This document shows, piece after piece, positions 37,901-44,577 of a stretch of DNA of 64,000 nt. The notes below the pieces were generated by a model that ran no database searches, was not told where the DNA came from, and worked only from the letters and a program-made list of their open reading frames with translations. Each line of letters opens with the position of its first letter. The first letter of the stretch is position 1. The stretch comes from Rhyacophila brunnea (lineage: Eukaryota > Arthropoda > Insecta > Trichoptera > Rhyacophilidae): the NCBI GenBank assembly GCA_022495005.1, contig JAGYXB010001749.1, forward strand, positions 620,001-684,000, written 5' to 3'. Position numbers and translations under genes: made by a program.

Positions 37901-39540
37901 AGGTAATTAGTAGCACTAGTAGGGATAAACATCCGCACGCACACTATCGATCAACCGAATCATTGTTTTGTTTTTGCTGTACCTACTGATGAAATAATTG
38001 ACTCAATGCACTCATCTTATGTCTTTTTGATAAGGTGGAATTGGAAGAAATCCCACACGCTGAGTGTTCTGTTACATATCCCTCCGCACGAAACATTGAA
38101 AGAGGCATCGACAATACCACACAAGTTTGCTTTGGAAGTAGAACGGAATCGAAAGGGACTTGCCAGGTAGGTAATAAAAAAGGATTAACGTTATCGGTTG
38201 TAGAAATCTATGGCGATAAACAACTCATTACCTGTGTCAGCAGATTGATCGGCGATATTAAATAGGTACTGTATCGCATTGACAGATTATTTTAATATCC
38301 ATTCCCATAGAATCAAATTATTAGACCGCAATAATAAATTCCTAGCTACTCGTATGCCCATTGACGCAAATGCCATTCGATCAATATAATTATTTACTAA
38401 ATTATCATGTTTAGATATTATTTTGGTTTAAAAATAGTGAATAATAATTCATCAAAAATGTCACTCGAATCTAAGTACCTGGCCCGTTACTATCTGAATA
38501 TAATAATATATACTATTAGTTTATTTATATTATTGTACCGATTGTACTTACGTAACCACAAATAAACTCTCACTTCTCTATCATCATGAATAACCATGAT
38601 CGTCTTTCATCTACAACACCATCGACCCTCTCACCAACCACCCCCACAAATCTATGTACCTAATAAGTAAATAAAATGTAAAGACTTTCTCCAGTATGGA
38701 ATACGAATTGCATAATATTACGTACCTATCCCCTTTACAACGTCCAAAAGCTATACATTTGCGATAAAAAATAAAGTTAATTTTTAAAATTAAAAATATG
38801 TATAATACGTAAGTACTGTTACCAAATATCATAATGCCTAAATCCCCCATCAACAATCCTCCAATCGACAGAGTTGAGAATATAATGATAATATTATTGT
38901 AACTGCAAATGAGTCAAGGCTAAACGATGATGCACAGCGAAACAAACAAAAAGTACGTTACCGTTATCTGTTTCTAGGCAAACGAAGGATCGAGGGTAGG
39001 TACGGCCAGTCGGCTACCTACCCCCGTTGAGCCCTTACGTCACCTCTAAATACGATTCGCTACCTTTTTCGCGCCACAGCGTGCCTTTACAAATGTTATT
39101 AACAATTAATTGTTTATCGTCAAGCGAAATATACTTACTTAATGTCCCTGAATCGGTGTTTTTAATAAGTGGAAAAGTGTAAATCAACACCCTCCGCAAA
39201 CCCAGTACATATTACTTATGTAGGTATTTGTTTAATTATTATAAAACGGTCAGAGGGTTCTTGAATCGCCGAGAAAAGCGCTAGATTTAACGCCGTCTAT
39301 TTTTTTTCCTTTTATGTAAAAACTCTAATCTAGCAGAACATACTATGTTGATCACTCCGATTTAATTTGCAGGGTGACGCCGGTGGTCCAATCCAAATAC
39401 AGAACAAGAATGTCTACTGCACGTATACAATCGTGGGTGTTTCATCTTTTGGTGTAGGCTGCGGTATTGTAGGCATTCCTGACGTTTTTTCGAGAGTCGC
39501 TGCATACGTCCCATGGATCGAAAGTGTTGCCTGGCCATAA
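11114..39540 (+). CDS. gene A: clip-domain serine protease homologue, Ser to Ala
   Basis: Ten exons (11114-11186, 15872-15975, 17731-17908, 20268-20391, 21728-21782, 23150-23265, 34636-34785, 35827-35956, 38035-38166, 39373-39540) join in phase to 409 residues. Seen: signal peptide 1-21; clip domain with Cys28, 39, 45, 61, 75 and 76; Pro/Thr linker; activation site after Arg163 (TRR then VVGG); FPHM motif; His209 in TAAHC; Asp258 in YNDIALL; GDAGGP at 355-360 with Ala357 in place of the nucleophile Ser; Gly351 where trypsin-like members have Asp. Known: the FPHMAALG motif and linker pattern fit snake-like (CLIPC) members, secreted haemolymph proteins of Toll or melanization cascades. Inferred: it is processed but non-catalytic, acting as a cofactor or decoy. 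Every intron carries transposon debris; intron 6 is 11.4 kb. Alternative: a recently inactivated gene or an assembly error at one base. Confidence 0.88.
11548..12009. mobile_element. non-autonomous hAT, 462 bp
   Basis: In intron 1 of gene A. Exact 8-bp duplication TATATAGC (11540-11547 and 12010-12017). The ends are CAGGGACGCGCCAAAG and GCTTGGCGCGCCCATG, complementary with two mismatches. A C9 run follows the left end. No transposase. Not seen at the equivalent place in gene B. Confidence 0.8.
12948..14220 (-). mobile_element. hAT transposon with decayed transposase
   Basis: Exact 8-bp duplication GATATCGT (12940-12947 and 14221-14228) with ends CAGGGCCGTA and TACGGCCCTG. The minus strand keeps transposase remnants: one 75-codon frame at 13483-13710, and near 13320-13420 the words [20 protein letters not shown], matching the C-terminal hAT dimerization region (usual pattern VSTASAERSFSKLKLIK). 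The catalytic part is lost or shattered. Lies in intron 1 of gene A and has no counterpart in gene B. Confidence 0.85.
14230..15000. other. intron 1 of gene A, nothing recognised
   Basis: AT-rich intron sequence. The piece CATTAGGAACATTTTGCAGT at the right end matches 51268-51288 in gene B, defining the left flank of the mariner remnant. Confidence 0.35.
15003..15460 (-). mobile_element. mariner transposase remnant (copy in gene A)
   Basis: The minus strand gives broken mariner words: a decayed version of HPPYSPDLAP at about 15030-15075, and RKRQ(W)S..AASLST near 15250-15290, corresponding to the KRKRSWS region of Hsmar/Bmmar-type transposases. Numerous stops. The same remnant is at 53690-54200 in intron 1 of gene B, so it was inserted before the duplication. 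Confidence 0.6.
15872..15975 (+). CDS. gene A exon 2, clip domain N-terminal half
   Basis: Residues 25-59: [19 protein letters not shown] then [16 protein letters not shown]. It carries clip cysteines 1-3 (Cys28, 39, 45). Acceptor TTTTAAATAG|GT, donor CAG|GTAACT. Ends on a codon boundary. Confidence 0.9.
16205..16372 (-). repeat. tRNA-derived SINE, family 2
   Basis: On the minus strand a GGTTCGATTCC B box lies in CAGGGTTCGATTCCCCGTCG. It is followed by GTGACTTACTTTTT, then TTTTTCTATTGGTTATAATA and TACTCTCTCAGAAAGTG. The plus-strand copy at 40695-40866 has the same head and tail. A degenerate relative is at 35085-35170. Lies in intron 2 of gene A. Confidence 0.65.
17205..17600 (+). mobile_element. 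RTE-like LINE fragment (intron 2, gene A)
   Basis: Broken frames read [19 protein letters not shown], then [17 protein letters not shown]. This resembles the endonuclease stretch of RTE-type LINEs (GK-SLH-TNDNG-RLIDFA---NMVI--T). Downstream FHLFVDF resembles the start of the RT domain. 61430-61800 in gene B is the same insertion, so it predates the duplication. Confidence 0.6.
17731..17908 (+). CDS. gene A exon 3, clip end and linker
   Basis: Residues 60-118. [17 protein letters not shown] closes the clip domain (Cys61, Cys75, Cys76). A Pro/Ser/Thr linker follows, then KTGQKSWD, the conserved start of the interdomain segment. Acceptor TATCTTTCAG, donor T|GTAAG. The gene B equivalent is 18 codons longer. 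Confidence 0.9.
17909..20267. other. intron 3 of gene A: SINE and small inverted repeats
   Basis: Holds a minus-strand tRNA-derived SINE at about 18205-18358 (B box GGTTTGATCCCC on the minus strand; tail CTCAAAGCCTGAGTGCTG). Also a 270-bp structure at about 18935-19200 with inverted words (CATTCCCTGCTGACCAG and CTGGTCAGCAGTGAATG), and a GC-richer patch at 19660-19920 with no credible protein. The SINE is shared with gene B (62450-62531 plus 62748-62790). Confidence 0.5.
20268..20391 (+). CDS. gene A exon 4, interdomain linker
   Basis: Residues 119-159 plus two bases: [20 protein letters not shown], then [17 protein letters not shown] and RRNTR. Three cysteines are available for disulfides to the protease domain. 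The donor AG|GTTCTT at 20391 is the only GT nearby that keeps phase 2 with exon 5; earlier GTs at 20373, 20375 and 20379 would break the frame. Confidence 0.75.
20476..21222. mobile_element. TTAA-flanked foldback, deleted copy
   Basis: TTAA lies at 20472-20475 and 21223-21226. The left arm GGGGGGATGTCACC...GTAGGTCAAAATGGAG is full length; only about 45 bp of the right arm (TCCATTTTGACCTACGCTGA) remain. Same family as 57894-59191, 60745-61410 and 45392-45620. TTAA sites and TIRs suggest a piggyBac-like mobilizing enzyme. In intron 4 of gene A. Confidence 0.65.
21728..21782 (+). CDS. gene A exon 5, activation site
   Basis: Completes Arg160 and encodes [18 protein letters not shown]. Cleavage after Arg163 would free the VVGG amino terminus. 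The Arg suits a trypsin-like activator; many snake-like (CLIPC) members instead have Leu before the site. Acceptor TTTTTCAG, donor ATG|GTATGT. Confidence 0.88.
21783..23149. other. intron 5 of gene A
   Basis: AT-rich. 22612-22695 is a solo 3' tail of the L2/CR1-like LINE. 22760-23120 is less AT-rich and its minus strand contains broken frames I cannot place. Confidence 0.35.
23150..23265 (+). CDS. gene A exon 6, catalytic His
   Basis: Residues 179-216: [18 protein letters not shown], then [20 protein letters not shown]. Catalytic His209 is in the standard TAAHC context, with the Cys194-Cys210 pair present. Donor GG|GTAATA. Intron 6, which follows, is 11,370 bp. Confidence 0.9.
23266..24066. 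other. start of intron 6, possible LINE scrap
   Basis: The minus strand at 23520-23714 reads [19 protein letters not shown], which resembles the LLYGSETW motif of RTE/Jockey-type LINEs, but it is short and isolated. A (CT)n run lies at about 23991-24010. Confidence 0.4.
24196..25661 (+). pseudogene. R1-clade LINE ORF1 (gag-like), one frameshift
   Basis: The main open part is 24417-25661. It has a coiled-coil-like N-terminal part ([20 protein letters not shown]), a central RRM-like region ([20 protein letters not shown]) and three zinc knuckles: [28 protein letters not shown] and a longer third one starting CVAC. A basic N-terminal extension is encoded from 24196 in another frame ([27 protein letters not shown]). 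The two frames meet at a C7 run (24367-24373) that would need one more C. Known role: nucleic-acid binding and RNP formation. The stop overlaps the ORF2 start (ATGA at 25658-25661), the arrangement used for translational coupling in R1-clade elements. Confidence 0.85.
25658..27734 (+). pseudogene. R1-clade LINE ORF2, endonuclease and RT, 5' part
   Basis: 25658 onward encodes an APE-type endonuclease: [28 protein letters not shown] (catalytic Glu region), [11 protein letters not shown], and [10 protein letters not shown] (terminal Asp-His). Between about 26545 and 26623 the frame shifts to [36 protein letters not shown]. The RT follows: [65 protein letters not shown] (YADD active site intact). 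The reading frame is interrupted at 27734 by the hAT insertion and resumes at 30719. R1-clade proteins cut their target and prime reverse transcription there. This copy cannot make a full protein. Confidence 0.88.
27743..30718. mobile_element. 2976-bp hAT element inside the R1 LINE
   Basis: Exact 8-bp duplication GGCTTGGG (27735-27742 and 30719-30726). The ends are CAGTGCTCGAAATGG and CCATTCCGAGCGCTG. Subterminal (A/G)CGAACAGGAACGC-type words are repeated at both ends. Removing the element and one duplication rejoins the RT frame (EAW, then [15 protein letters not shown]). No recognisable transposase in 3 kb; the longest frame (30199-30525) resembles nothing I know. It hosts a TTAA palindrome (29591-29822). 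Family members: 35651, 37315, 62532, 8437. Confidence 0.9.
29591..29822. mobile_element. TTAA-flanked near-perfect palindrome
   Basis: Two arms of about 112 bp, starting GAAACAACACCGCGGAAGTC and ending with its complement, are separated by a short A-rich loop and flanked by TTAA (29587-29590, 29823-29826). The arms are almost identical, so the insertion is young or maintained. Non-coding. It would form a long hairpin in RNA or single-stranded DNA. Confidence 0.75.
30719..31767 (+). pseudogene. R1-clade LINE ORF2, 3' part
   Basis: Continues the RT thumb: [50 protein letters not shown]. The frame ends at 31325. Around 31300-31325 reading shifts to [19 protein letters not shown], ending in the CCHC-like segment [17 protein letters not shown] typical of R1-clade C-termini and a stop at 31765-31767. 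So ORF2 has two frameshifts plus the hAT insertion. The 3' UTR probably extends to about 32100. Confidence 0.85.
31768..33148. other. R1 3' region, LINE tail, intron sequence
   Basis: 31768-32100 is moderately GC-rich and is probably the R1 3' UTR. 32440-32495 is a solo 3' tail of the L2/CR1-like LINE. The remainder is AT-rich intron with no gene seen. Confidence 0.4.
34136..34400. mobile_element. hAT MITE, 265 bp
   Basis: Flanks GTTTAAGT (34128-34135) and ATTTAAGT (34401-34408) form an 8-bp duplication with one mismatch. The right end read inward is CAGTGTTTATCAACCGGTGG, a classic hAT terminus; the left end is degraded (TAAGTCCTCAACC). GGACCACC words recur in both ends. In intron 6 of gene A. 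Confidence 0.7.
34636..34785 (+). CDS. gene A exon 7, catalytic Asp
   Basis: Residues 217-266: [38 protein letters not shown], then [11 protein letters not shown]. Asp258 is the catalytic acid. The loop between the Leu-Gly and HP motifs is of ordinary length. Donor GA|GTAAGT. Confidence 0.9.
34786..35826. other. intron 7 of gene A: hAT scrap, SINE, MITE
   Basis: 34978-35060 is one end of the CAGCGTTGGCAACT hAT family. 35085-35170 is a degenerate tRNA-like SINE head (GTTTAATAGGTAAAGC, AGGTTAAAGTCCC) with a TTTTTTCAAAAAATATTTTT tail like family 2. A hAT MITE at 35651-35770 follows. Confidence 0.45.
35651..35770. mobile_element. hAT MITE, 120 bp, CAGnGCTCGAAATGG family
   Basis: Left end CAGTGCACGAAATGGAAG, right end GTCTATTCCGACATCTG. 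Flanks AATGTAAC and AATATAGC form an 8-bp duplication with two mismatches. It lies 56 bp upstream of exon 8, close to the branch-point region. Confidence 0.6.
35827..35956 (+). CDS. gene A exon 8
   Basis: Residues 267-310: [19 protein letters not shown], then [24 protein letters not shown] carries the cysteine that normally pairs with the linker; GWG is the conserved turn of chymotrypsin-fold enzymes. Acceptor TTTTGCAG, donor AAG|GTACCT. Confidence 0.9.
36000..36840. repeat. dispersed repeat in intron 8, copy of 2130-3430
   Basis: Same order of words as the left copy (AGCCAGCTGGCGGTC, GTTTTCATTCACCTCAGACA, CACCCATCGCCACAGCAGGA) but without the PIF MITE or SINE, so it shows the structure before those insertions. 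Confidence 0.65.
37315..37540. mobile_element. hAT MITE, 226 bp, complete
   Basis: Exact 8-bp duplication ATTTGATC (37307-37314 and 37541-37548). Ends CAGGGCTCGAAATGGACC and AATTTCGAGCGCTG, with CGGAGCGCC and GAGCGCTCCGG subterminal words. Reference copy of the family in this window. In intron 8 of gene A. Confidence 0.88.
37813..37979. mobile_element. TA-flanked MITE, 167 bp
   Basis: TIRs of about 26 bp, beginning CAGTAAAAACAAAACAATGA and ending with the complement (one mismatch), flanked by TA (37811-37812, 37980-37981). A TA target and these ends suit the Tc1/mariner superfamily. The interior is non-coding, with higher GC than the flanks. Confidence 0.75.
38035..38166 (+). CDS. gene A exon 9, pocket region
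   Basis: Residues 311-354: [44 protein letters not shown]. Gly351 and Thr352 precede Cys353; active trypsin-like relatives usually read DTC or DSC here, so the Asp that binds Arg/Lys is missing. Donor CAG|GTAGGT. The longer frame to 38265 is read-through into the intron. Confidence 0.88.
38815..39240. repeat. 430-bp repeat R, copy 1
   Basis: Begins ACCAAATATCATAATGCCTA and ends near CCAGTACATATTA. Two other copies: 41551-41985 upstream of gene B and 57385-57775 inside a hAT. No ORF; class unknown. In intron 9 of gene A. Confidence 0.65.
39373..39540 (+). CDS. gene A exon 10, GDAGGP and C-terminus
   Basis: Residues 355-409: [19 protein letters not shown], then [36 protein letters not shown], stop TAA. 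The GCC codon at 39379-39381 gives Ala357 instead of the catalytic Ser; TCC would be one base away. The rest (SSFG, GCG, FSRV, PWI) is well conserved, so the fold is probably kept. Confidence 0.9.
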   Translation, partial: GDAGGPIQIQNKNVYCTYTIVGVSSFGVGCGIVGIPDVFSRVAAYVPWIESVAWP

Positions 39541-40694
39541 TGTCACAATAATGATAGGACGTGTAGAATAATTAAAACAAAAGAAAGACACAAATCATAT
39601 AATGATATTCAAGTAATTGAAGCAGATAAACTATATAGTGATGTCAAGTAACCTTCAATTACGGAGATTAAAATATGATGGTGAAGCTGAAAAAACGTTA
39701 CTAAGACTAATTAATAATAATATGTAGTTCAAGAAATTGGTGTATTTTATCTGCCAGATACATTTAAAAACTTTTTTTATTAACCAAACAGTAAGGTACT
39801 ATAGAAAAATTGTAACTAGGCTAAATCATCCATTCCGGTTTTTCTCAGAAACTTATATTGGACTTTAGTTAGCACAATTTCTATCATTGGCAGACAATGA
39901 ATCGATGTACATAATGATTTTTTTACCATACAAGTTCCATTTAGTGATATCTTCCCCATAATAAAATATCTTAGATAAGGCACCAATTTCACATTGCCCG
40001 CCACTTTTTAACATTTTCACTTCAATAATTTATTAAAATTGTTGCTGTTAAAGCATTTAATACGCGTTGTCTCTTCCTAACCTTCGATGATTTAAGCGAG
40101 TTATAATTTAATTCAAGTGGTGTGTAATAATTATTATAGCATGGAAAAACTTCTCTTCTCCTACTCAACACCTACTCAATCTTCATCTCACACCTGCAAC
40201 CTTACAACCTACAAAACTTCACCTACTCAACAGTAATATTCAGGTTACTCCACTGCATTCATCATTGACGGACTGTCACTTTCGTTTGTTTTTTTTTCGT
40301 AAATTTTTAACTTTCAAATAAAGAACTGATGGAGGTGTCAGAATTTTTCACAAATAATATTTTCCATTGACATAAGTAGGTATATGAAATTCGTAAGACA
40401 TTTTGTGTATTATGTAACTGATACACAATGTTTATAAACATTGTAATTATGTAAGTATTTAATAATACTCTATATATTATAAATGGCAAAATATGTTTGT
40501 TTCATTTCCTTTTCCTACTTGGCTCCAACTAACATTATAAAAAATACAAAGTTTGATTATTCAAATTACCTTTACTGCCAATTGTAATTTTCAAATTTCA
40601 TGACAGATCAAGATAAAGTTTGCATATTTTATAATTAACTATTTTTTTTATTCAAACGAATAATTCACAAGATTTTAAGAATATATCATTCTGA

Positions 40695-40866
40695 TTATTG
40701 AACAATTGGTCATACCGTAGCATAATGGATAAAATGCGCCGATTGAGGCGTTTACATGTAGAGATGCTGCGTTCGATTCCCGGCCGGGTGGCTTACTTTT
40801 CAAAAAAAAAAGATTTTTTCTATTGGTTATAGTATACTCTCTCAGAAAGTGTTTTTCTAAATTATA
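40695..40866 (+). repeat. tRNA-derived SINE, family 2, plus copy
   Basis: A box around CCGTAGCATAATGGATAAAA, B box GTTCGATTCCC, then GTGGCTTACTTTTCAAAAAA and the tail CTATTGGTTATAGTATACTC. Better preserved than the copy at 16205. Confidence 0.7.
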
Positions 40867-41550
40867 TAATGTTGCATATTTTAGATTCGATTTTAATTAG
40901 ATGTTCTATTGATTGACGTAGCTGTCAGAATTATTTTCATTTTTACATGTTGTTTGCCTAGATACAGATATTTTAATATTATTATTTTTTTGTTCAACGA
41001 AGCGACCTCATGTGAAGCTGGGTATTTTAGCTAGTGGGTACCTGGTGCTGATAATAAAATTATAATAATGTTTCTTCTTTATTTTATATTGTAAATAACT
41101 AGGTACAGTATAATAGCATGTTTTTTATATTTTATCAGATTATTTTATTACCTCTTTTTAAAATTCGTTCTAATAGGCAACTAAAATAATCAACTATACA
41201 TTGAAGCTAATATTACTATAGGTAAGTACCTACTGACTTTTGTGTGAATGCAATAAGGAGAATGTGTATCATTATTATGCTTCTTATACTTATCCACTAT
41301 TTCTAGAACGATACCGGAATTATCCATGTTACATACCAGATTAGTTGAAGCCAGACTCTCCGAGGTTGTCATTTATGATTTAATTAATTATACTTCTGAT
41401 GACAATTTATTTGCCTAATTTTGGAACATGATAAGGTAGTTGGTTAAATAATAAATTAAGCATTTTTTAAATTTATTCAGTAGTATATTTACTATTTAGT
41501 ACTACTTTTAAAATAAAATGCAATTTTCGTTTTAAGCAAGCTATAGGTAC

Positions 41551-41985
41551 TGATACCAAATAATATTTATTATATCATCATAATGCCTAAATCCCCCATC
41601 AAAAATCCTCCAATCAACAGAGTTGGGAATATAATGATATTATTGTAACTGTAAATGAGTCAAGGCTAGACTGCACGTACAGATAAACAAAGAAAAAGAA
41701 AATTACCGTTATCTGTTTCTGGGCGGACGAAGGGTCGAGGGCTGGTACGGTCAGTCGGTTACCACCCTTGAACCTTGAACGTCGCCTTTAAATACGATTT
41801 GATACCTTTTTTGCGCCAAAGCGTGCGTTTACAAAAAATGTTGTTAATAATTCATTGTTACTTATCAAACGAAATATACTTACGTAACTTAATGTCCCTG
41901 AATCAGTGTTTTAAATAAGTGAAAAGTATAAATCAACACCCTACGTAAACCCATACCCCTCAGTACATACATATTATTATAGTCG
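41551..41985. repeat. 430-bp repeat R, copy 2
   Basis: Inserted in the right duplication copy; the left copy reads straight through (CATAATCTATGGAATGGTAA near 6390). This empty site defines the repeat as an insertion. Internal words: GAGTCAAGGCTAGACTGC, GTTATCTGTTTCTGGGCGG. Confidence 0.65.
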
Positions 41986-42534
41986 GAATGGTAATTATCT
42001 TAAATGATATTGTACGAGAAATTGCTATTAGTCATTCGTCCAATCCATTGGGATTTTGCTCCATTGGAAAAAAAACATATAATTTTTACTACATTTAAAA
42101 AAATATATATATATTGGTCGACCAACAGGATCAATCACATAGAATACGTATAATGAGAATATAGAATAAAAGAATATGTGATGGTCTCAATAACAGGCGG
42201 ACATAAAAAGCATAATAACTTAAATTAAATTCGATTAATTATTACGGTTATAAAGAATATATTGTAAAGTTATTGAATATGGTCAAAAAATAAACATAAG
42301 TAGTACCTAATCATATGAATAAAGAGAAGACTCAAAAAACATAAAACAACTATATAGGTACTTAGAGAAGACCGGGAATATATGAAAAGAAAAATACAAT
42401 CAAAAAGCAGTCGTCCAGATACAATCCAGGTAAGGGATACGTCCAGGTAAATTTGTAACGACTTAATTTTAAAGAGGTAAGAGAACAAAACAGATTCACT
42501 CGATCACTGTGAAGATTCGTGGCTCTGCACCGAA

Positions 42535-43705
42535 ATGGATTTCAAGTTATACAATTTATATTTTAAAAAAAAATTATGTTTTTTAAAATAAATATAAAAA
42601 ATATTAAAACGATGAATTAGTCAAAAATCTAAACGACAAAAAATTGAAAACTTAATAAACTAAATTTTAATAATAAATATGACCATAAAATATAATGTAA
42701 TAATAAGATGTGACCCTGCGACGAATTCAAATTTTATTACATTTTTTTACAATTGTAAGTTTATCTTTAAATTACTTAAAAAAAATAACCTAACAAAAAA
42801 TCCAGTATATCGGGTATTTTCAAAATGTGTTTTCCGCTGTATTCCTCATAACCGAACTGTACCAAAAATCTTTTTAATGTTTTCAAAAACATATTTATTA
42901 ATTATCACAGTTAAAATTGTAAATTATCAAAAAAAATCTCAAATTGCAAGCTTCGTATTTTTCCGCTAGGTTCTCTGCTGGCATGCCTCTCCCCCTTAAG
43001 TAGCTTTAGTTTAACGAAGTTGACCGTACTGAAAGTTAGTTAAAGATTGTTTGACATGGTGATAAATAATTTTGTGAACAAGCTTTTCGAATATTTTTGA
43101 CAAAGATGAAATTATCGGTAATATGTATCGATATTGCTCTATAGTTAGTCACGTCGTAGACATAACTACTAATCAAGACTACTAACAAATAACGTATTAT
43201 TAATTAAATTAGTAATATCATACAATATCCACAGACATTGAAGATGTTGGATGGTGAATCCTGACATTTTTTTTTCGATCATGTCCGATCCTAATAAGAT
43301 CATATAGGCTTCATCAGAGTGGATGTTTGTATTAAGGCTATAAAAAGGATTTCAAATTATACACATTTATATTTTTTATAAAAATCCATGTTTTTTAAAA
43401 TAGATATAAAAATATTAAAACTATCAATTAGTCAAATATCTCTTAGTTGATGCTTAGAAAACTTAATAAACTAAATTTTAAAAATAAATATGACCATACA
43501 ATATATGTAATAATAGGGTGCGGTCCGATACAACAAATTCACATTTTATTACATTTTTTACAATTGTTAGTTTATCTTTGACTTAAAATAAAAAATATTT
43601 TTCTTTTTAATGTTTTCAGATACATATTTATTCATTAATACAGTTGAAATTGTAAATTATCAAAAAAATGTCTCAAATTGCAAGCTTCGTATTTTTCCGC
43701 TAGGT
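42535..43705 (+). repeat. tandem pair of 400-bp AT-rich repeats
   Basis: 42535-42974 and 43352-43705 are two copies in the same orientation (both with AACTTAATAAACTAAATTTT, ATATGACCATA, ACAATTGT and CAAGCTTCGTATTTTTCCGC). A 380-bp spacer with one frameless patch lies between them. No protein. Confidence 0.7.
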
Positions 43706-43744
43706 GCCTCTTTAAAAAGGGCTCAGTGAAGACTTCGCCTTAAT

Positions 43745-43830
43745 AACAGATTTTGTTTTTACGAGAAATGGATGTTAGCAACTTGCTCAACCTATTATGC
43801 CCATACTCTGTCTTATACACAAATTGAATT
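43745..43830 (-). repeat. SINE family 1 tail, minus strand
   Basis: The reverse complement reads ATAGGTTGAGCAAGTTGC, then AACATCCATTTCTCGTAAAA, the body and tail of the SINE at 2880-3055. The tRNA-like head is not found. Confidence 0.6.
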
Positions 43831-44282
43831 TGTGAATCCTGACATACTAAACCCAAATCCTATGGAATGGTACATAACTCGCATTAATCAGAATGTACGT
43901 TATATATTAGTTATAGTTATAGCAACTAAACATGCACCCATGTATATTATGGATATCAATAATTAATTATTGTAACTAGCGTAAGTAACACTGGTTATCA
44001 CGTGTTGATATAGCAGACTAGATGAAGAGCATCTAATAGAAAAAAAGTCCGTTCGCTGAAGGCCGAAATTGAATAGAAATTAAGACCGCCTAAAATCTTT
44101 GTAATAAAACAACAAAACATCTTACCATTGTTTGTACTTGTGTAGAAATAGGGGTGTAGGACATTTTTTTATTTTTATTAAACTTTATTAAAATGTAAAT
44201 AAGATTACCTATTGAAGTTATTTTCAAAATAATTTCCGAATCTCGTCTGATTTCACAAATCGGAGCTGCGCGAGCTGTGTCT

Positions 44283-44507
44283 GATTCTAATTATCAATAA
44301 TATCATTCGTTTCTAGATAGCAGCGTCGGACGGGTGTCTTCACATATTATTATTTATTTCAAATATGCTATTAAATGCCTAAATTTTAATCATTCACTTG
44401 TAAATACGTCAATTTATACATAACTATGTGGAGTATATGTTTAGTTTTATTTTTTGGTGTATGCTAATTTCTTCAATTAATTAATCGGCGGCGCCGCGTG
44501 TATAAAA
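44283..44507 (+). promoter_or_regulatory. conserved 5' flank of gene B
   Basis: Counterpart of 10886-11113 (GCAGCGTCGGACGGGTGTCT, AACTATGTGGAGTATAT). It ends GCGCCGCGTGTATAAAA directly before the ATG. Likely promoter and 5' UTR by conservation only. Confidence 0.4.
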
Positions 44508-44577
44508 ATGGTGAAAATAAAAGAACTGTTATGTTTTGTGGTGCTTGTGATATCGCCAGCATCTGCGCAACAAGAAG
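44508..44577 (+). CDS. gene B exon 1
   Basis: Residues 1-23 plus one base; signal peptide with predicted cleavage after Ala20. Donor AG|GTAAAC, identical to gene A. Confidence 0.85.

Larger units (their letters stand above)
39568..42050. repeat. duplication unit, right copy of upstream block
   Basis: Collinear with 1457-6480. Its start lies about 25 bp after the gene A stop codon, so the 3' UTR of A is made of duplicated upstream DNA; ATTAAA words at about 39573 and 39670 could serve as polyadenylation signals. Insertions specific to this copy: the SINE at 40695 and repeat R at 41551. Confidence 0.72.

Noticed and set aside
38035..38265. 76-codon plus ORF as a gene
   Set aside because: First 44 codons are exon 9 of gene A; the rest is intron read-through past a good GTAGGT donor.
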